NCBI RefSeq assembly: GCF_010500955.1
Contig: NZ_QVMJ01000018.1
Location: 1-58,951, forward strand
Direction of reading: 5' to 3'
Length of the DNA stretch: 58,951 nucleotides
From: Bacteroides sp. 519
GTDB taxonomy: Bacteria; Bacteroidota; Bacteroidia; Bacteroidales; Bacteroidaceae
Below the pieces are notes generated by a model. It was given only the letters and a program-made list of their open reading frames with translations, had not been told where the DNA came from and made no database searches. The translations under genes and the position numbers were made by a program. Below, piece by piece: positions 25,509 through 35,423 of this stretch (position 1 is the first letter of the stretch; each line of letters opens with the position of its first letter).

Positions 25509-28500
25509 ATGCCGAAAACACACTTTCATTTCCTCTTCACGCTGTTGTTGCTATTAGCCCTACCTGCCCGAAGCAATCAAACAGGCTACTATTATTTTAA
25601 GCAGATATCTGTAAAAGATGGGTTGCCCTCGTCGGTAACATGTGTTCACGATGATAACAACGGATTATTATGGATAGGTACCACGTATGGCACTTACCGG
25701 TTCGATGGAGAAAAACTAAAGAAATACCATCAACCAGGTTTCGGCCCCATACACTCCTTATATATAAATGCCATTGAAGGAGATAGTAACGAAAACATTT
25801 GGGTATGCACAAATGAGGGAGTGAGCAGATATAATCCGGAAACAGACACATTCGAAGTGTTGTTAAATGAAGGGAAACCCATTCAAACATATACTGTTTT
25901 CTCCAACAAAAAAAATATCATCTTTCCCATTACAGATACATTGCTGGTTTACAAAGACCTGCAACAGCAAGCCTCTATCCCATTACAAAATAACGGAAAG
26001 AAAACAATCATCCTGAAAATGCACGAATACAACAATCAGTATTATCTGGGGCAATCGGGCGGACAGCTTATATTGATTGATAAAGTTACGGGCCAGGTAA
26101 AAGAAAGCCCACTGGCTGATAAAAGAAATATTTTTGATTTCTATTTTGATTCCCAAAACTGTATATGGATATCCGAATACGGCAAAGGTGTAAGTTGCTA
26201 TTCGCCTGAAGGAAAATTACTGGATAGCTTTACCACCCGAAATTCCGGCCTCAGCAATGATGTTGTATTAGACATTGAAGAACGTAACGGACAAATTTGG
26301 TTGGCAACGGATGGAGGTGGAATCAACATCATCAATCCTCAGAACCGTGAAATAACAGTTCTGTCGAACGAGGTCAATCCCAATTTCCCGGCTAACTCAG
26401 TAACTTTTTTGCAAAACGGAGCAAATAATATGTGGATAGGAATGGTGCGCGAAGGTGTTTTGGGTATGAAAGAAAACTTTATAACCACTTATACCAAATC
26501 GCCAAAGAACGACCCCACAGGGCTTTCCGAAAAATGTCCGCTTTTCCTGCTCGAAGATAAAGATGGTATTATCTGGATTAGTACAGATGGTGGTGGCATT
26601 AACAGCCTCGACCCCAAAACCGATAAGTTTACACATTATCCGTCTACCTTTGGCGACAAGGTTGTTGCTATCTGCGAATTCTCGGATACCGAGTTACTGG
26701 CCTCCAACTACACCAAAGGTTTTTATCTTTTCAACAAGAAAACAGGCGAATGCCGCGATTTTATAATTGATAATAAAGAAACGAATGAACGAATTAAACA
26801 ATCCGGACCAACCAACCTGTATATTAATTCGGATGGGGATATCGAAATACTGGGTGGATACTATTACCGCTATTCGCGAACAAACAAGCAGTTTACCCAA
26901 ATACAAACTCCGGCTGGTAACTTTGGAGGACAATGGTATTATATAGGTGAATACGAATCGAACCCGTATTTTCATAATCAGGCCAATATTTTCTTTTACG
27001 ACAGGAAAGAAAACACATACAAACCTGTTAGCATACAAAAACAACGACAGATATTATCGGCCTACATAAGTAAAACCGGCAAATTATGGATTGCCAGCCG
27101 AAACGGACTAAGCACCATTGACATAAAAACAGCCGAAACAAATAAAATAACACTTCCCGATGCAAACGACATTGTTACCTCGCTGGTTATGGATCATAAA
27201 GGAATAATGTGGATGGGAACACCCGGGGCATTATATGCATACTTTGTAGAAGAGAAGCGGTTCATTATTTTCAGTGAAACAGATGGTGTATTACCCAACG
27301 ACTTCCTACCGAAACCTGTATTAATTAGTCGGGATGACAATGTGTATATGGGTGGAGCCATGGGGTTGGTACGGGTTAACAAGCCACTTAATCAACGTTA
27401 CGAAACAACAGAGCCTAACCTGAGTTTGCTCGAAATCCAACTAAATGGAATGAACATGCTGGCCAACCGTAACAACGAAATACCACAACTGAAAACAGCA
27501 TCCAACTTTACCTCTCTTGTAGTGCGAAGCAAATTAGACGGAGCCGACATCTTTCGCAAACGAATTTACAGATATTGGATTGAAGGATTGAACAGTGATT
27601 TCACCCAATCGTCAAAACCCTATCTGATGATACAAACCCTGCCACCGGGCGAATACCAAATAAAAGCACAATGCACACAATCCGATGGTTTGTGGGGACC
27701 GTGGTTCGATTTGCTTAGTCTCACCGTACTACCTCCGTGGTGGCAACGTCCCTGGTTTATTATTCTGATGTCGGTTATTGTATTATCGGTTATAGCGTAT
27801 GCGCTGTACTGGCGCGAGAAACGTATGCAACAAAGGCTGATAGAAAGAGAACGTCAAATCTACAAAGAAAAAGTGCAGGCATTAATTAATATCAATCATG
27901 AACTGCGTACTCCCTTAACACTGCTCTACACACCATTGAAACAGCTGATGGCGAACAAGCAAATACCATACACCATACGGGGACGACTACAAAATACATT
28001 CAAGCAGGCACGCCAGATGCGAAACATCATCAACATGATATTGAATATGCGCAAAATGGAAGTGGGACAAAACACCATGCACCTCACCCCTACCCATTTC
28101 AACCAATGGTTACAATCCATTGTCGATGATTTTATGGGTGAGTTCGAAATGAGAGATATTAAACTCATTTATACTCCTGATCCGCAAATAGAAACTGTTT
28201 CATTCGACACTGCACAATGTGAAATTATCGTCAGCAACCTGTTGATGAATGCCTACAAATTCAGCTATCCAAACTCTACAGTGATTGTATCTACCAAGTT
28301 ACAAGAAAACGGAAGTTTTGTATATGTAGAAGTAAGAGATGAGGGTATTGGCATAGCCAACGAAAAGATCGACGAACTGTTTACCCGCTTTCAGCAGGGA
28401 CATCATACCATACAGGGAACAGGTATCGGGCTTTCGTACGCCAAACAATTGGTAGAAATGCATGGAGGTAAAATTGGTGCCATGAACAACAAAGATAAAG

Positions 28501-29393
28501 GTGCCACATTTTATTTTACGCTACCGTATCAGCAAAATGCTACCGAAGTGGTTTTACCACAAAAAGCTTATCTGAACGAAATGCTACCCACAACCGTTGT
28601 TTCGAATGTAGAGGGAGTAGCTGTTGAGGCACAATTCCATTCGGTAATCATTGTTGAAGACGATCCGGACTTACGTGATTATCTGGCAGAAAGCCTGCAA
28701 CCACTTTTTAAAACCATATATAAAGCGCAGGATGGGCTGGAAGCTATTCCAACCATTGTATCACATCTCCCGCAGCTGGTTATCAGTGACATTGTTATGC
28801 CCCGGATGAATGGTTTCGAACTATGCCGGAAGATCAAGCAAAACCCCGATCTTAATTATATTCCTGTAATCCTGCTTACTTCACAGGTTGAGGAATCTTC
28901 TGCCGAAACAGGATACAAAACCGGTGCTGATGCGTATATTCCTAAACCTTTTGATATGGATTTGTTAATGCTGCAAATAAACAACATCCTTAATAGTAGG
29001 AATATTGTGCGACAACGCTCCGGCGCAGCCGATATTACAGGAAACGAACAAAAAACAAAAACCGACAATCCACACAACGAACAGTTTATCATCCATCTGA
29101 ATAAGATTATAGATGAGAATCTAAGTAATACAGCTTTGGATGTAAACATGGTAGCACAACTCATGCACATGGGCCGTGCTTCTCTTTATAATAAAATGAA
29201 AACAATTATTGGTATTGGGGTAAGTGAGTATATTAACAAACGGCGTATAGAACGGGCAGCACAACTACTTAAAGATACCGAAATGACTATCCGTGAGATA
29301 TCGGAACAAACCGGATTTTTGCATCAGCGTAATTTCAGCACTATGTTTAAAGGGGCAATGGGAGATAGCCCTTCGGAGTACAGGAGGAAATAA
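25509..29393 (+). CDS. Hybrid two-component system regulator (HTCS)
   Basis: 1294 residues joining sensor, kinase and transcription factor. Signal peptide (1-23); periplasmic two-propeller region of Reg_prop repeats (about 30-640, with recurring LWIGT, IWISTDGGGIN and MWMGTPGAL blades); Y_Y_Y domain (about 650-740); membrane span (about 748-768); HisKA with His797 (NHELRTPL); HATPase with NLLMNAYKF, DEGIGI and GTGIGLSYAK; receiver domain with Asp1094 (VISDIVMP) and Lys in IPKPF; AraC-type DNA-binding domain (about 1190-1294). HTCS proteins bind an oligosaccharide in the periplasm and activate the neighbouring glycan locus, here most likely SusC/SusD, the sulfatase and GH28. Confidence 0.97.
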   Translation: MPKTHFHFLFTLLLLLALPARSNQTGYYYFKQISVKDGLPSSVTCVHDDNNGLLWIGTTYGTYRFDGEKLKKYHQPGFGPIHSLYINAIEGDSNENIWVCTNEGVSRYNPETDTFEVLLNEGKPIQTYTVFSNKKNIIFPITDTLLVYKDLQQQASIPLQNNGKKTIILKMHEYNNQYYLGQSGGQLILIDKVTGQVKESPLADKRNIFDFYFDSQNCIWISEYGKGVSCYSPEGKLLDSFTTRNSGLSNDVVLDIEERNGQIWLATDGGGINIINPQNREITVLSNEVNPNFPANSVTFLQNGANNMWIGMVREGVLGMKENFITTYTKSPKNDPTGLSEKCPLFLLEDKDGIIWISTDGGGINSLDPKTDKFTHYPSTFGDKVVAICEFSDTELLASNYTKGFYLFNKKTGECRDFIIDNKETNERIKQSGPTNLYINSDGDIEILGGYYYRYSRTNKQFTQIQTPAGNFGGQWYYIGEYESNPYFHNQANIFFYDRKENTYKPVSIQKQRQILSAYISKTGKLWIASRNGLSTIDIKTAETNKITLPDANDIVTSLVMDHKGIMWMGTPGALYAYFVEEKRFIIFSETDGVLPNDFLPKPVLISRDDNVYMGGAMGLVRVNKPLNQRYETTEPNLSLLEIQLNGMNMLANRNNEIPQLKTASNFTSLVVRSKLDGADIFRKRIYRYWIEGLNSDFTQSSKPYLMIQTLPPGEYQIKAQCTQSDGLWGPWFDLLSLTVLPPWWQRPWFIILMSVIVLSVIAYALYWREKRMQQRLIERERQIYKEKVQALININHELRTPLTLLYTPLKQLMANKQIPYTIRGRLQNTFKQARQMRNIINMILNMRKMEVGQNTMHLTPTHFNQWLQSIVDDFMGEFEMRDIKLIYTPDPQIETVSFDTAQCEIIVSNLLMNAYKFSYPNSTVIVSTKLQENGSFVYVEVRDEGIGIANEKIDELFTRFQQGHHTIQGTGIGLSYAKQLVEMHGGKIGAMNNKDKGATFYFTLPYQQNATEVVLPQKAYLNEMLPTTVVSNVEGVAVEAQFHSVIIVEDDPDLRDYLAESLQPLFKTIYKAQDGLEAIPTIVSHLPQLVISDIVMPRMNGFELCRKIKQNPDLNYIPVILLTSQVEESSAETGYKTGADAYIPKPFDMDLLMLQINNILNSRNIVRQRSGAADITGNEQKTKTDNPHNEQFIIHLNKIIDENLSNTALDVNMVAQLMHMGRASLYNKMKTIIGIGVSEYINKRRIERAAQLLKDTEMTIREISEQTGFLHQRNFSTMFKGAMGDSPSEYRRK

Positions 29394-29397
29394 TATG

Positions 29398-29754
29398 CTA
29401 TGGTTCTTCGTCACTATCTGTTTTTTCTTTTTCAGTATTCCAGGTACTAAGTAAATACCGAATAAATTCAGTGCTTACATTTTCTATGTCTGATTTATCA
29501 TATATATAGAGTAGCGTTATTGTATCCTCTTCAATCTCTAAATAAAGAATAACACGTGCTCCTCCACTTTTACCCTTCCTTTTACTTTTTATTGCCATAC
29601 GCACTTTTCTGCAACCTGAAAACAATTCATCTCCTAATAAGGGATTCTCATTTAAGTCTGCCAAAAGGCGCAAATAATCTGCTTTAAGCGAAGGATATTT
29701 TTTATTAAGCGATTTCAGTGCTCGCACAAATTCTGTAGAAACTTGTATTTGCAT
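29398..29754 (-). CDS. RelE/HigB-like toxin
   Basis: 118 residues. The compact pattern of the RelE/ParE superfamily is visible: N-terminal helices (VRALKSLNKKYPSLKADYLRLLADL), then beta strands with basic residues (CRKVRMAIKSKRKGKSGGARVILYLE) and a terminal ITLLYIYDKSDI strand. Such proteins are mRNA interferases. The gene follows the antitoxin gene with a 6-base gap and is convergent with the HTCS gene with four bases between stop codons. The acidic tail (EKEKTDSDEEP) is unusual. Confidence 0.8.
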   Translation of the reverse strand: MQIQVSTEFVRALKSLNKKYPSLKADYLRLLADLNENPLLGDELFSGCRKVRMAIKSKRKGKSGGARVILYLEIEEDTITLLYIYDKSDIENVSTEFIRYLLSTWNTEKEKTDSDEEP

Positions 29755-29760
29755 CGCTTC

Positions 29761-29961
29761 TTATAATTCGTTTGCCAAATCGTAAGCCGATTGCAAAGTT
29801 ATCTTTCCCTTTTTTGCATCCTGCAACTCACGGAGACTTTTTTTAATGTTTGTCACCACCTTTTCGGCTTCCAAAAAAGCCAAGTATCTTTTATATTGGG
29901 TAGATGACATCTCAACTTTCATTCGTTGTTTACTTTTTGAGGATGAAATTGTTTTCTGCAT
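29761..29961 (-). CDS. Antitoxin partner of the RelE-like toxin
   Basis: 66 residues, basic N-terminus then helical (YKRYLAFLEAEKVVTNIKKSLRELQDAKKGKITLQSAYDLANEL). The terminal LQSAYDLANEL resembles toxin-binding tails of small Bacteroidetes type II antitoxins. Assigned mainly by position immediately upstream of the toxin gene. Confidence 0.7.
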   Translation of the reverse strand: MQKTISSSKSKQRMKVEMSSTQYKRYLAFLEAEKVVTNIKKSLRELQDAKKGKITLQSAYDLANEL

Positions 29962-29984
29962 AATTGTTTGTTTTAATCTTAGTA

Positions 29985-30015
29985 CAAAGATAATAAAGAT
30001 ATAGGAACATACAAT
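29985..30015 (-). promoter_or_regulatory. Promoter of the RelE-type TA pair
   Basis: Minus-strand -7 box TATCTTTG (complement of 29985-29992) with ATTG (complement of 30012-30015) 19 bases away as a -33 element, 24 bases before the antitoxin ATG. Confidence 0.6.
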
Positions 30016-30101
30016 TATAATTTGTTGCTCAAAAGTTCTCTTTTAGACAATCCAAGACACAAAATAGACAAATAAAGAAGCCCCCAAAGCCCTTTCCATC
30101 C

Positions 30102-30109
30102 TACTTTTG
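30102..30109 (+). promoter_or_regulatory. -7 box of the susCD operon
   Basis: TACTTTTG matches TAnnTTTG. No good -33 box is found at the usual distance, as expected for a promoter that needs an activator such as the HTCS. Confidence 0.5.
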
Positions 30110-30110
30110 A

Positions 30111-30141
30111 CATGTGATTTCCGAAACCCGGAAGTTACATG
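30111..30141 (+). promoter_or_regulatory. Inverted repeat at the susC transcript start
   Basis: CATGTGATTTCCG (30111-30123) and CGGAAGTTACATG (30129-30141) are complementary except for two positions, separated by five bases. It lies immediately after the -7 box, so it would be a hairpin at the 5' end of the mRNA or a DNA operator. Confidence 0.5.
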
Positions 30142-30173
30142 CAAACCTTTTATTAACTTTTAAATCAAGAATC

Positions 30174-33100
30174 ATGAAACAAAGAAAAACACTGCTCAAT
30201 GTCCTGCAAGGATTGGCAATTACGATTATGTTTCTATTCTCATCAACTGCTATGGCACAAACCTTATCTATAACGGGTAAGGTAATAGACAGATCGGAAG
30301 AATCTGTTATTGGTGCCAGCGTTTTGGTAGAAGGAACATCTAATGGTACAATAACCGACTTTGATGGGAATTTCTCATTAACCAATGTACCATCTAATGC
30401 CGAGTTAAGTATATCTTATGTTGGATATACAACACAAAAAATTAAGGTTAGCGGCAGAACACACATTACAATTACACTACAAGAAGACACTGAATTGATT
30501 GATGAAGTTGTTGTGGTAGGCTATGGAGTACAAAAGAAAGTAAATCTTACCGGTTCGGTATCATCTGTGAATGGTGAAGAGCTAAGCCGCCGACCTGTAG
30601 CAAATGCCACCCAAAGTCTTCAGGGATTAGTGCCCGGATTGACTATTACTAACTCTAATACCGGACGCCCCGGTGCCGAATCATCCATTACCCTTCGCGG
30701 ACAAGGAAATCTTGACAACAATGCCAATCCGTATGTATTGGTAGATGGTGTGGAAATGAATCTCTCGGATGTAAACCCGAATGACATTGAAAACATCTCT
30801 GTACTGAAAGATGCTGCTGCCGCCGCTATTTATGGAGCACGTGCTGCTTATGGGGTAATTCTGGTAACAACTAAAAAAGGAGAAGAGGGAAAAATGCGTG
30901 TAAGCTATCAGGGAACAGTAGGATGGAGTGCACCCACTGTATTGCCCGATATGGCCAATGCTTACGACTTTGCTACTTATTTTAATGACGCATGTGCCAA
31001 TGCAGGCGTTACCAAACAATACAGTGATGAAAAACTGGCAACGCTGAAACAATATGTTAATAACCCCGCCGGAATAGACCCATGGAGCGAGTGGGGCACT
31101 CAAAATAATTTGAATGGTGCTTTCGAAAACACAGCCAAAGGGGTAGGAAACGTTGATTATTTCGACCTGCATTATAAAGACTTTGCATTCAAACAAGATC
31201 ATAACCTAAGTGTTAGTGGTGGAACTAAAAAGGCACAGTATTACGTTTCGGGAGGTATGTACTCCGAAGAAGGTATCTTGCGTTATGCCGACATTGATTA
31301 CAAACGCTTTAACTTCAATGCAAACATGACTTCGCAGGTTACCGACTGGTTGAAGCTTAAAGTAAACACCAAATTCATGCACTCCGAAAACAATACTCCT
31401 TTTGGTAATGGAGGGCTGTCCGAAGGTTTTTATCATTCATTGGCACGTTTCCGCCCTACGGTAAATCACATTGATCCCAATGGTCATTTTACCGAACTAA
31501 CCATGATCCCTTATCTGCAAAGCGGAACCTATACCAAAACGCTGAACGACCGCCTTACCCTTACCGGAGGCTTCGAGGCACAGCCCATCAAAGACTGGCG
31601 CATTTTTCTGGATTACACCTACCGACAGGGTAATCAAGAGTACGAGGCGCTCAATGTGGCTCCTATGATACCTGGTTTAGATAATGAAACACTTCATAAA
31701 GGAACACGCAGTGAACTGGGAGTGGCAGCAAACGGAGCCTTTACCCGTTCAATGTATCAAACACGTTACCAGTCAATTAACCTATATACCAACTATTTGT
31801 TTACGTTGGCCAACGACCATAACTTCACACTAATGGGCGGTTATCAGGAAGAAGATTACCATTACAGCTATCTGCATAACAATGTAACCAACCTTATTTC
31901 GACAACCAATCCGGGATTGGGGCTAAGCACAGGCGATAAAAAGATTACCGACACCCGTAACGGATGGGCTACACGCGGTTTCTTCGGTCGTATCAATTAC
32001 GATTACAAGGGACGGTATCTGCTTGAAGCTAACGGACGTTACGACGGTTCATCCCGATTTACATCCAAAAATCGTTGGGGTTTCTTTCCTTCGGTTTCAG
32101 TAGGTTGGAACATTGCCCGCGAAGCATTTATGGAAAAAACAGCCGATGTTATTTCAAGTTTGAAACTGCGCGGTTCGTGGGGATTACTTGGTAATCAAAG
32201 TGGTGCCGGTTTATATACGTTTGCCTCAACAATGGGGGTTCAATCGCTTGGAAACTACTATTTCAAGGATGGTCGCGATATGTATATCAAAGCACCTGGT
32301 GTGGTAGACCCCAATGTAACCTGGGAGAAAGTAGAAAGCAAAGAAATTGGTATTGATTTTGGTTTGTTTGGCAATTCGCTAACAGGTACATTCGGTCTAT
32401 TTCAGCGCGATACCAAAGACATGTTAGGTCCTAGTGCTAAACTAGCCGATATATTTGGAGCAGATGTGCCTAAAGTTAACAACGCTTGTATGCGCAACCG
32501 CGGATGGGAACTTGCTTTGAGTTATCGTGGCAAAATTGGTAAAGATATTCAATACTCTGTAGGAGGCTCTATATCAGATGCTACTTCAACAGTTACAAAA
32601 TATGAAAACCCAACCGAATCAAATCCCGGAGGTACATGGTATGTAGGTAAGAAGGTAGGCGAAATATGGGGTTACCGTGCCGATGGTTTGATACAAACAC
32701 AAGAAGAAGCTGATGCCTACAATGCTAAATACAACCTGTCGTTCCTTACCGGACAAAAATGGACACCCGGTGATGTTAAATACCGTGATTTGAATGGTGA
32801 TAATGCCATAAACGATGGCGATAAGAACATTAAAAACATGGGTGATATGACAATTATAGGTAACACATCTCCACGTTATGAATATTCGTTCAATGGATCA
32901 ATCAGCTGGAAAGGGGTATCATTGAGTGTGATGTTTCAAGGAATTGGTAAACGCGATTGGAATCCTGGTGGTGCTGTTTATTTCTGGGGATCGGGCCCTT
33001 ATGCACAGGTTACTGTATTCAAAGAACATCTTGATTACTGGCGCGAAGATAACAAAGGGGCTTATTATCCCAAACCATATACAGCCGGTGCAGGTGTTAT

Positions 33101-33395
33101 TGCCCAACATCGCAATAAAACATCACAAACTTGCGATCGTTATCTGCAAAATGCAGCTTACCTTCGTTTGAAGAACTTAACCATAAGCTACGACCTGCCC
33201 CAAAACTGGGTAAGAAAAGTAGGATTGAATAAAACACAAGTATTCTTCTCTGGCGAGAACCTGCTCACCTTTACTAAACTGGCAGGAATGTTCGACCCCG
33301 AAGCTATTTATACAAAAACCGATTATCAAACAGAAGGGGGTAAAAACTACCCAATGAATAAAGTTTTCTCAATAGGATTAATCGTTAACCTATAA
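30174..33395 (+). CDS. SusC/RagA-family TonB-dependent outer-membrane transporter
   Basis: 1073 residues from the ATG at 30174. Signal peptide (1-29); carboxypeptidase-regulatory-like domain (TGKVIDRSEESVIGASVLVEG); TonB box and plug (LIDEVVVVGYGVQKK, LRGQGNLDNNANPYVLVDGV, ISVLKDAAAAAIYGARAAYG); a barrel of about 800 residues ending in IGLIVNL. It imports an oligosaccharide together with the SusD lipoprotein encoded 13 bases downstream. Glycan specificity cannot be read from the sequence. Confidence 0.97.
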   Translation: MKQRKTLLNVLQGLAITIMFLFSSTAMAQTLSITGKVIDRSEESVIGASVLVEGTSNGTITDFDGNFSLTNVPSNAELSISYVGYTTQKIKVSGRTHITITLQEDTELIDEVVVVGYGVQKKVNLTGSVSSVNGEELSRRPVANATQSLQGLVPGLTITNSNTGRPGAESSITLRGQGNLDNNANPYVLVDGVEMNLSDVNPNDIENISVLKDAAAAAIYGARAAYGVILVTTKKGEEGKMRVSYQGTVGWSAPTVLPDMANAYDFATYFNDACANAGVTKQYSDEKLATLKQYVNNPAGIDPWSEWGTQNNLNGAFENTAKGVGNVDYFDLHYKDFAFKQDHNLSVSGGTKKAQYYVSGGMYSEEGILRYADIDYKRFNFNANMTSQVTDWLKLKVNTKFMHSENNTPFGNGGLSEGFYHSLARFRPTVNHIDPNGHFTELTMIPYLQSGTYTKTLNDRLTLTGGFEAQPIKDWRIFLDYTYRQGNQEYEALNVAPMIPGLDNETLHKGTRSELGVAANGAFTRSMYQTRYQSINLYTNYLFTLANDHNFTLMGGYQEEDYHYSYLHNNVTNLISTTNPGLGLSTGDKKITDTRNGWATRGFFGRINYDYKGRYLLEANGRYDGSSRFTSKNRWGFFPSVSVGWNIAREAFMEKTADVISSLKLRGSWGLLGNQSGAGLYTFASTMGVQSLGNYYFKDGRDMYIKAPGVVDPNVTWEKVESKEIGIDFGLFGNSLTGTFGLFQRDTKDMLGPSAKLADIFGADVPKVNNACMRNRGWELALSYRGKIGKDIQYSVGGSISDATSTVTKYENPTESNPGGTWYVGKKVGEIWGYRADGLIQTQEEADAYNAKYNLSFLTGQKWTPGDVKYRDLNGDNAINDGDKNIKNMGDMTIIGNTSPRYEYSFNGSISWKGVSLSVMFQGIGKRDWNPGGAVYFWGSGPYAQVTVFKEHLDYWREDNKGAYYPKPYTAGAGVIAQHRNKTSQTCDRYLQNAAYLRLKNLTISYDLPQNWVRKVGLNKTQVFFSGENLLTFTKLAGMFDPEAIYTKTDYQTEGGKNYPMNKVFSIGLIVNL

Positions 33396-33408
33396 ATGAA
33401 TCAGTAAA

Positions 33409-35214
33409 ATGAAAAAAAGAAATATAATTCTCAGTATAGCCGTTTCTCTTATTCTAAGTGGTTGTTTCGATTTGGATAAGATGCCCGAAGGACAGCTTTC
33501 TACGGCTACAGCATTTGGCACAACTTCCGAGATTTCCAAATATCTTAATCAGTTCTATCAGGATGGATTACGAACACAATCCGACAATGTGGGTGCTGCT
33601 TCCGGAATTGCTTTTGGAGATAACAATAGCGATAACCTGATAGTAAACTCGGTAAATACCCGTTTAGCCGGCGAATTACCTTTGAGTAGTGCTACTACCT
33701 TAGATAATTACAAGCAAATCCGTAATCTTAATTTCCTGATTAACAACTGGAACAATTGTACAGAAAGTGGCCCTGAACTAACTAATTGCAAAGGCGAAGC
33801 GTATTACTTTCGTGCATGGTACTACTATCGTATGTTTATTAATTATGGTGAACTAACTTGGGTAAACGAAGTGCTCGACCCCGTTCAGGAACAAATGGAA
33901 CGCCCACGTGATAAGCGCACACTTATTGCAGATAGTATTCTGGCCGATTTAGACAAAGCAATTCTATACTTAAATGCCGAGAGCAACAGTGCTAAAATGC
34001 GTGTGCATAAAGATGTGGCTCGTGCCTTGAAAAGCGAAGTTGCCCTGTTCGAAGGTACTTGGGAAAAGTATCATAAAGCTAAAAATGATGAGTTTTACGA
34101 TAAAACCATCACCGACGAAAAGATAAATAATTATCTTCAACAGGCAGCCGATGCAGCTAAAGAAGTTATGGACAGAAACGTTTGGGGCATATCAACCGGT
34201 AACCCGCTGACAGCTTACAGAGATCTGTTTATTACACTCGATCTATCAGCCAATAAAGAAGTACTTTGGTGGAAAAAGTATGATGCTTCCGATAATATTG
34301 GCCATTCTGTTACCCGCTACTTGAACAAAGGAGGCGGACTTACCGGAGTATCGGCTTCTCTTGTCAACGATTATCTTACCCGCGACGGAAAACCGTTTGT
34401 TGGTGAAGCATACAATGAAGCACAAAAAGTATATGGCGATGAGCTAATGCCAGAGTTACGCGACCCTCGTCTTTCGCAAACTGTATGTACACCAGGACAG
34501 GTGCTGCGTCCTAATAATGCCTATGTTTACGATTTACCTCCATTAAACGGAAACAGTTACGATCAAAACACTACCGGATATTCTTTACTAAAGTATGTAG
34601 AATTCAATACTACATACGAAGCCACTATTGACGGTGAACACAAAAGTCAGGCCCCAGCCATTCAGTTCCGTTACGCAGACATCCTGCTTAACTACGCCGA
34701 AGCATTGGCCGAGCTTAACGGTAGTGCCAATGCCGATAAAATTGCGGCAGCTTTGCAGCCCTTGCGTAGCCGTGTAGATATGCCCGAAGTTGACTTCGAT
34801 CGTGAATATAATACTTCCGATGATTACCCATTTAAGAATCTGGATAAGTACATACAAGTTGTTCGCCGCGAACGCCGCATCGAAAAGGCATGCGAAGGAA
34901 CCCGTCTTACCGATATTCTGCGTTGGGCAGCAGCCGATGAGCTGATTGTAGGCAAAACTCCTACTGGTGCTTTGTTTGTAGGTAGTAATCTGGAACAGAG
35001 CTATGGAAGCAGCCTCATTTTTGATAAAGAATCTGATAACAATCTATTCTTAACAGGAAAACCGGGTGATGCAAAACGATATATTATTCCGTTCAATAAT
35101 AAAAACTATCCAGATGGATGGCAATTTAAAACCAATCGGGATTATTTATTACCAATCCATAAAGATATGATTTCATTGACCCAAAAACTGTGGGTACAGA
35201 ATCCGGGATGGTAA
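33409..35214 (+). CDS. SusD/RagB-family surface glycan-binding lipoprotein
   Basis: 601 residues. A lipoprotein signal (ILSGC, Cys19) precedes a SusD-like TPR helical fold (CKGEAYYFRAWYYYRMFINYGELTWV; IQFRYADILLNYAEALAELNG; YIQVVRRERRIEKACEGTRLTDILRW; terminal YLLPIHKDMI). It forms the lid of the SusC transporter encoded just upstream. Confidence 0.96.
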   Translation: MKKRNIILSIAVSLILSGCFDLDKMPEGQLSTATAFGTTSEISKYLNQFYQDGLRTQSDNVGAASGIAFGDNNSDNLIVNSVNTRLAGELPLSSATTLDNYKQIRNLNFLINNWNNCTESGPELTNCKGEAYYFRAWYYYRMFINYGELTWVNEVLDPVQEQMERPRDKRTLIADSILADLDKAILYLNAESNSAKMRVHKDVARALKSEVALFEGTWEKYHKAKNDEFYDKTITDEKINNYLQQAADAAKEVMDRNVWGISTGNPLTAYRDLFITLDLSANKEVLWWKKYDASDNIGHSVTRYLNKGGGLTGVSASLVNDYLTRDGKPFVGEAYNEAQKVYGDELMPELRDPRLSQTVCTPGQVLRPNNAYVYDLPPLNGNSYDQNTTGYSLLKYVEFNTTYEATIDGEHKSQAPAIQFRYADILLNYAEALAELNGSANADKIAAALQPLRSRVDMPEVDFDREYNTSDDYPFKNLDKYIQVVRRERRIEKACEGTRLTDILRWAAADELIVGKTPTGALFVGSNLEQSYGSSLIFDKESDNNLFLTGKPGDAKRYIIPFNNKNYPDGWQFKTNRDYLLPIHKDMISLTQKLWVQNPGW

Positions 35215-35218
35215 TATC

Positions 35219-35409
35219 AGTGAGATAAAAGGAGGTAGAGTGAGGTAAAAGGAGGTAAAGGAGGTAAAGAAGGTGTAGTAAAGATATATAGTTTTCAAGG
35301 GTTTTACTACAACCTTTTTTACCAACTCTACCTAACTTTATTAACTTTACCAACTTTATTAACTCTATTGACTTTATTGACTTTATTAACTTTACCAACT
35401 TTATTGACT
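35219..35409. repeat. Long low-complexity inverted repeat
   Basis: The left part consists of AAAGGAGGTAAAG words (35228-35280). The right part consists of TTTATTAACTTTACCAAC words (35326-35409). They can pair loosely across a central TAGTAAAGATATATAG loop with GGGTTTTACTAC. It fills most of the SusD-sulfatase gap. Confidence 0.65.
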
Positions 35410-35423
35410 AAAACTCATAACTT

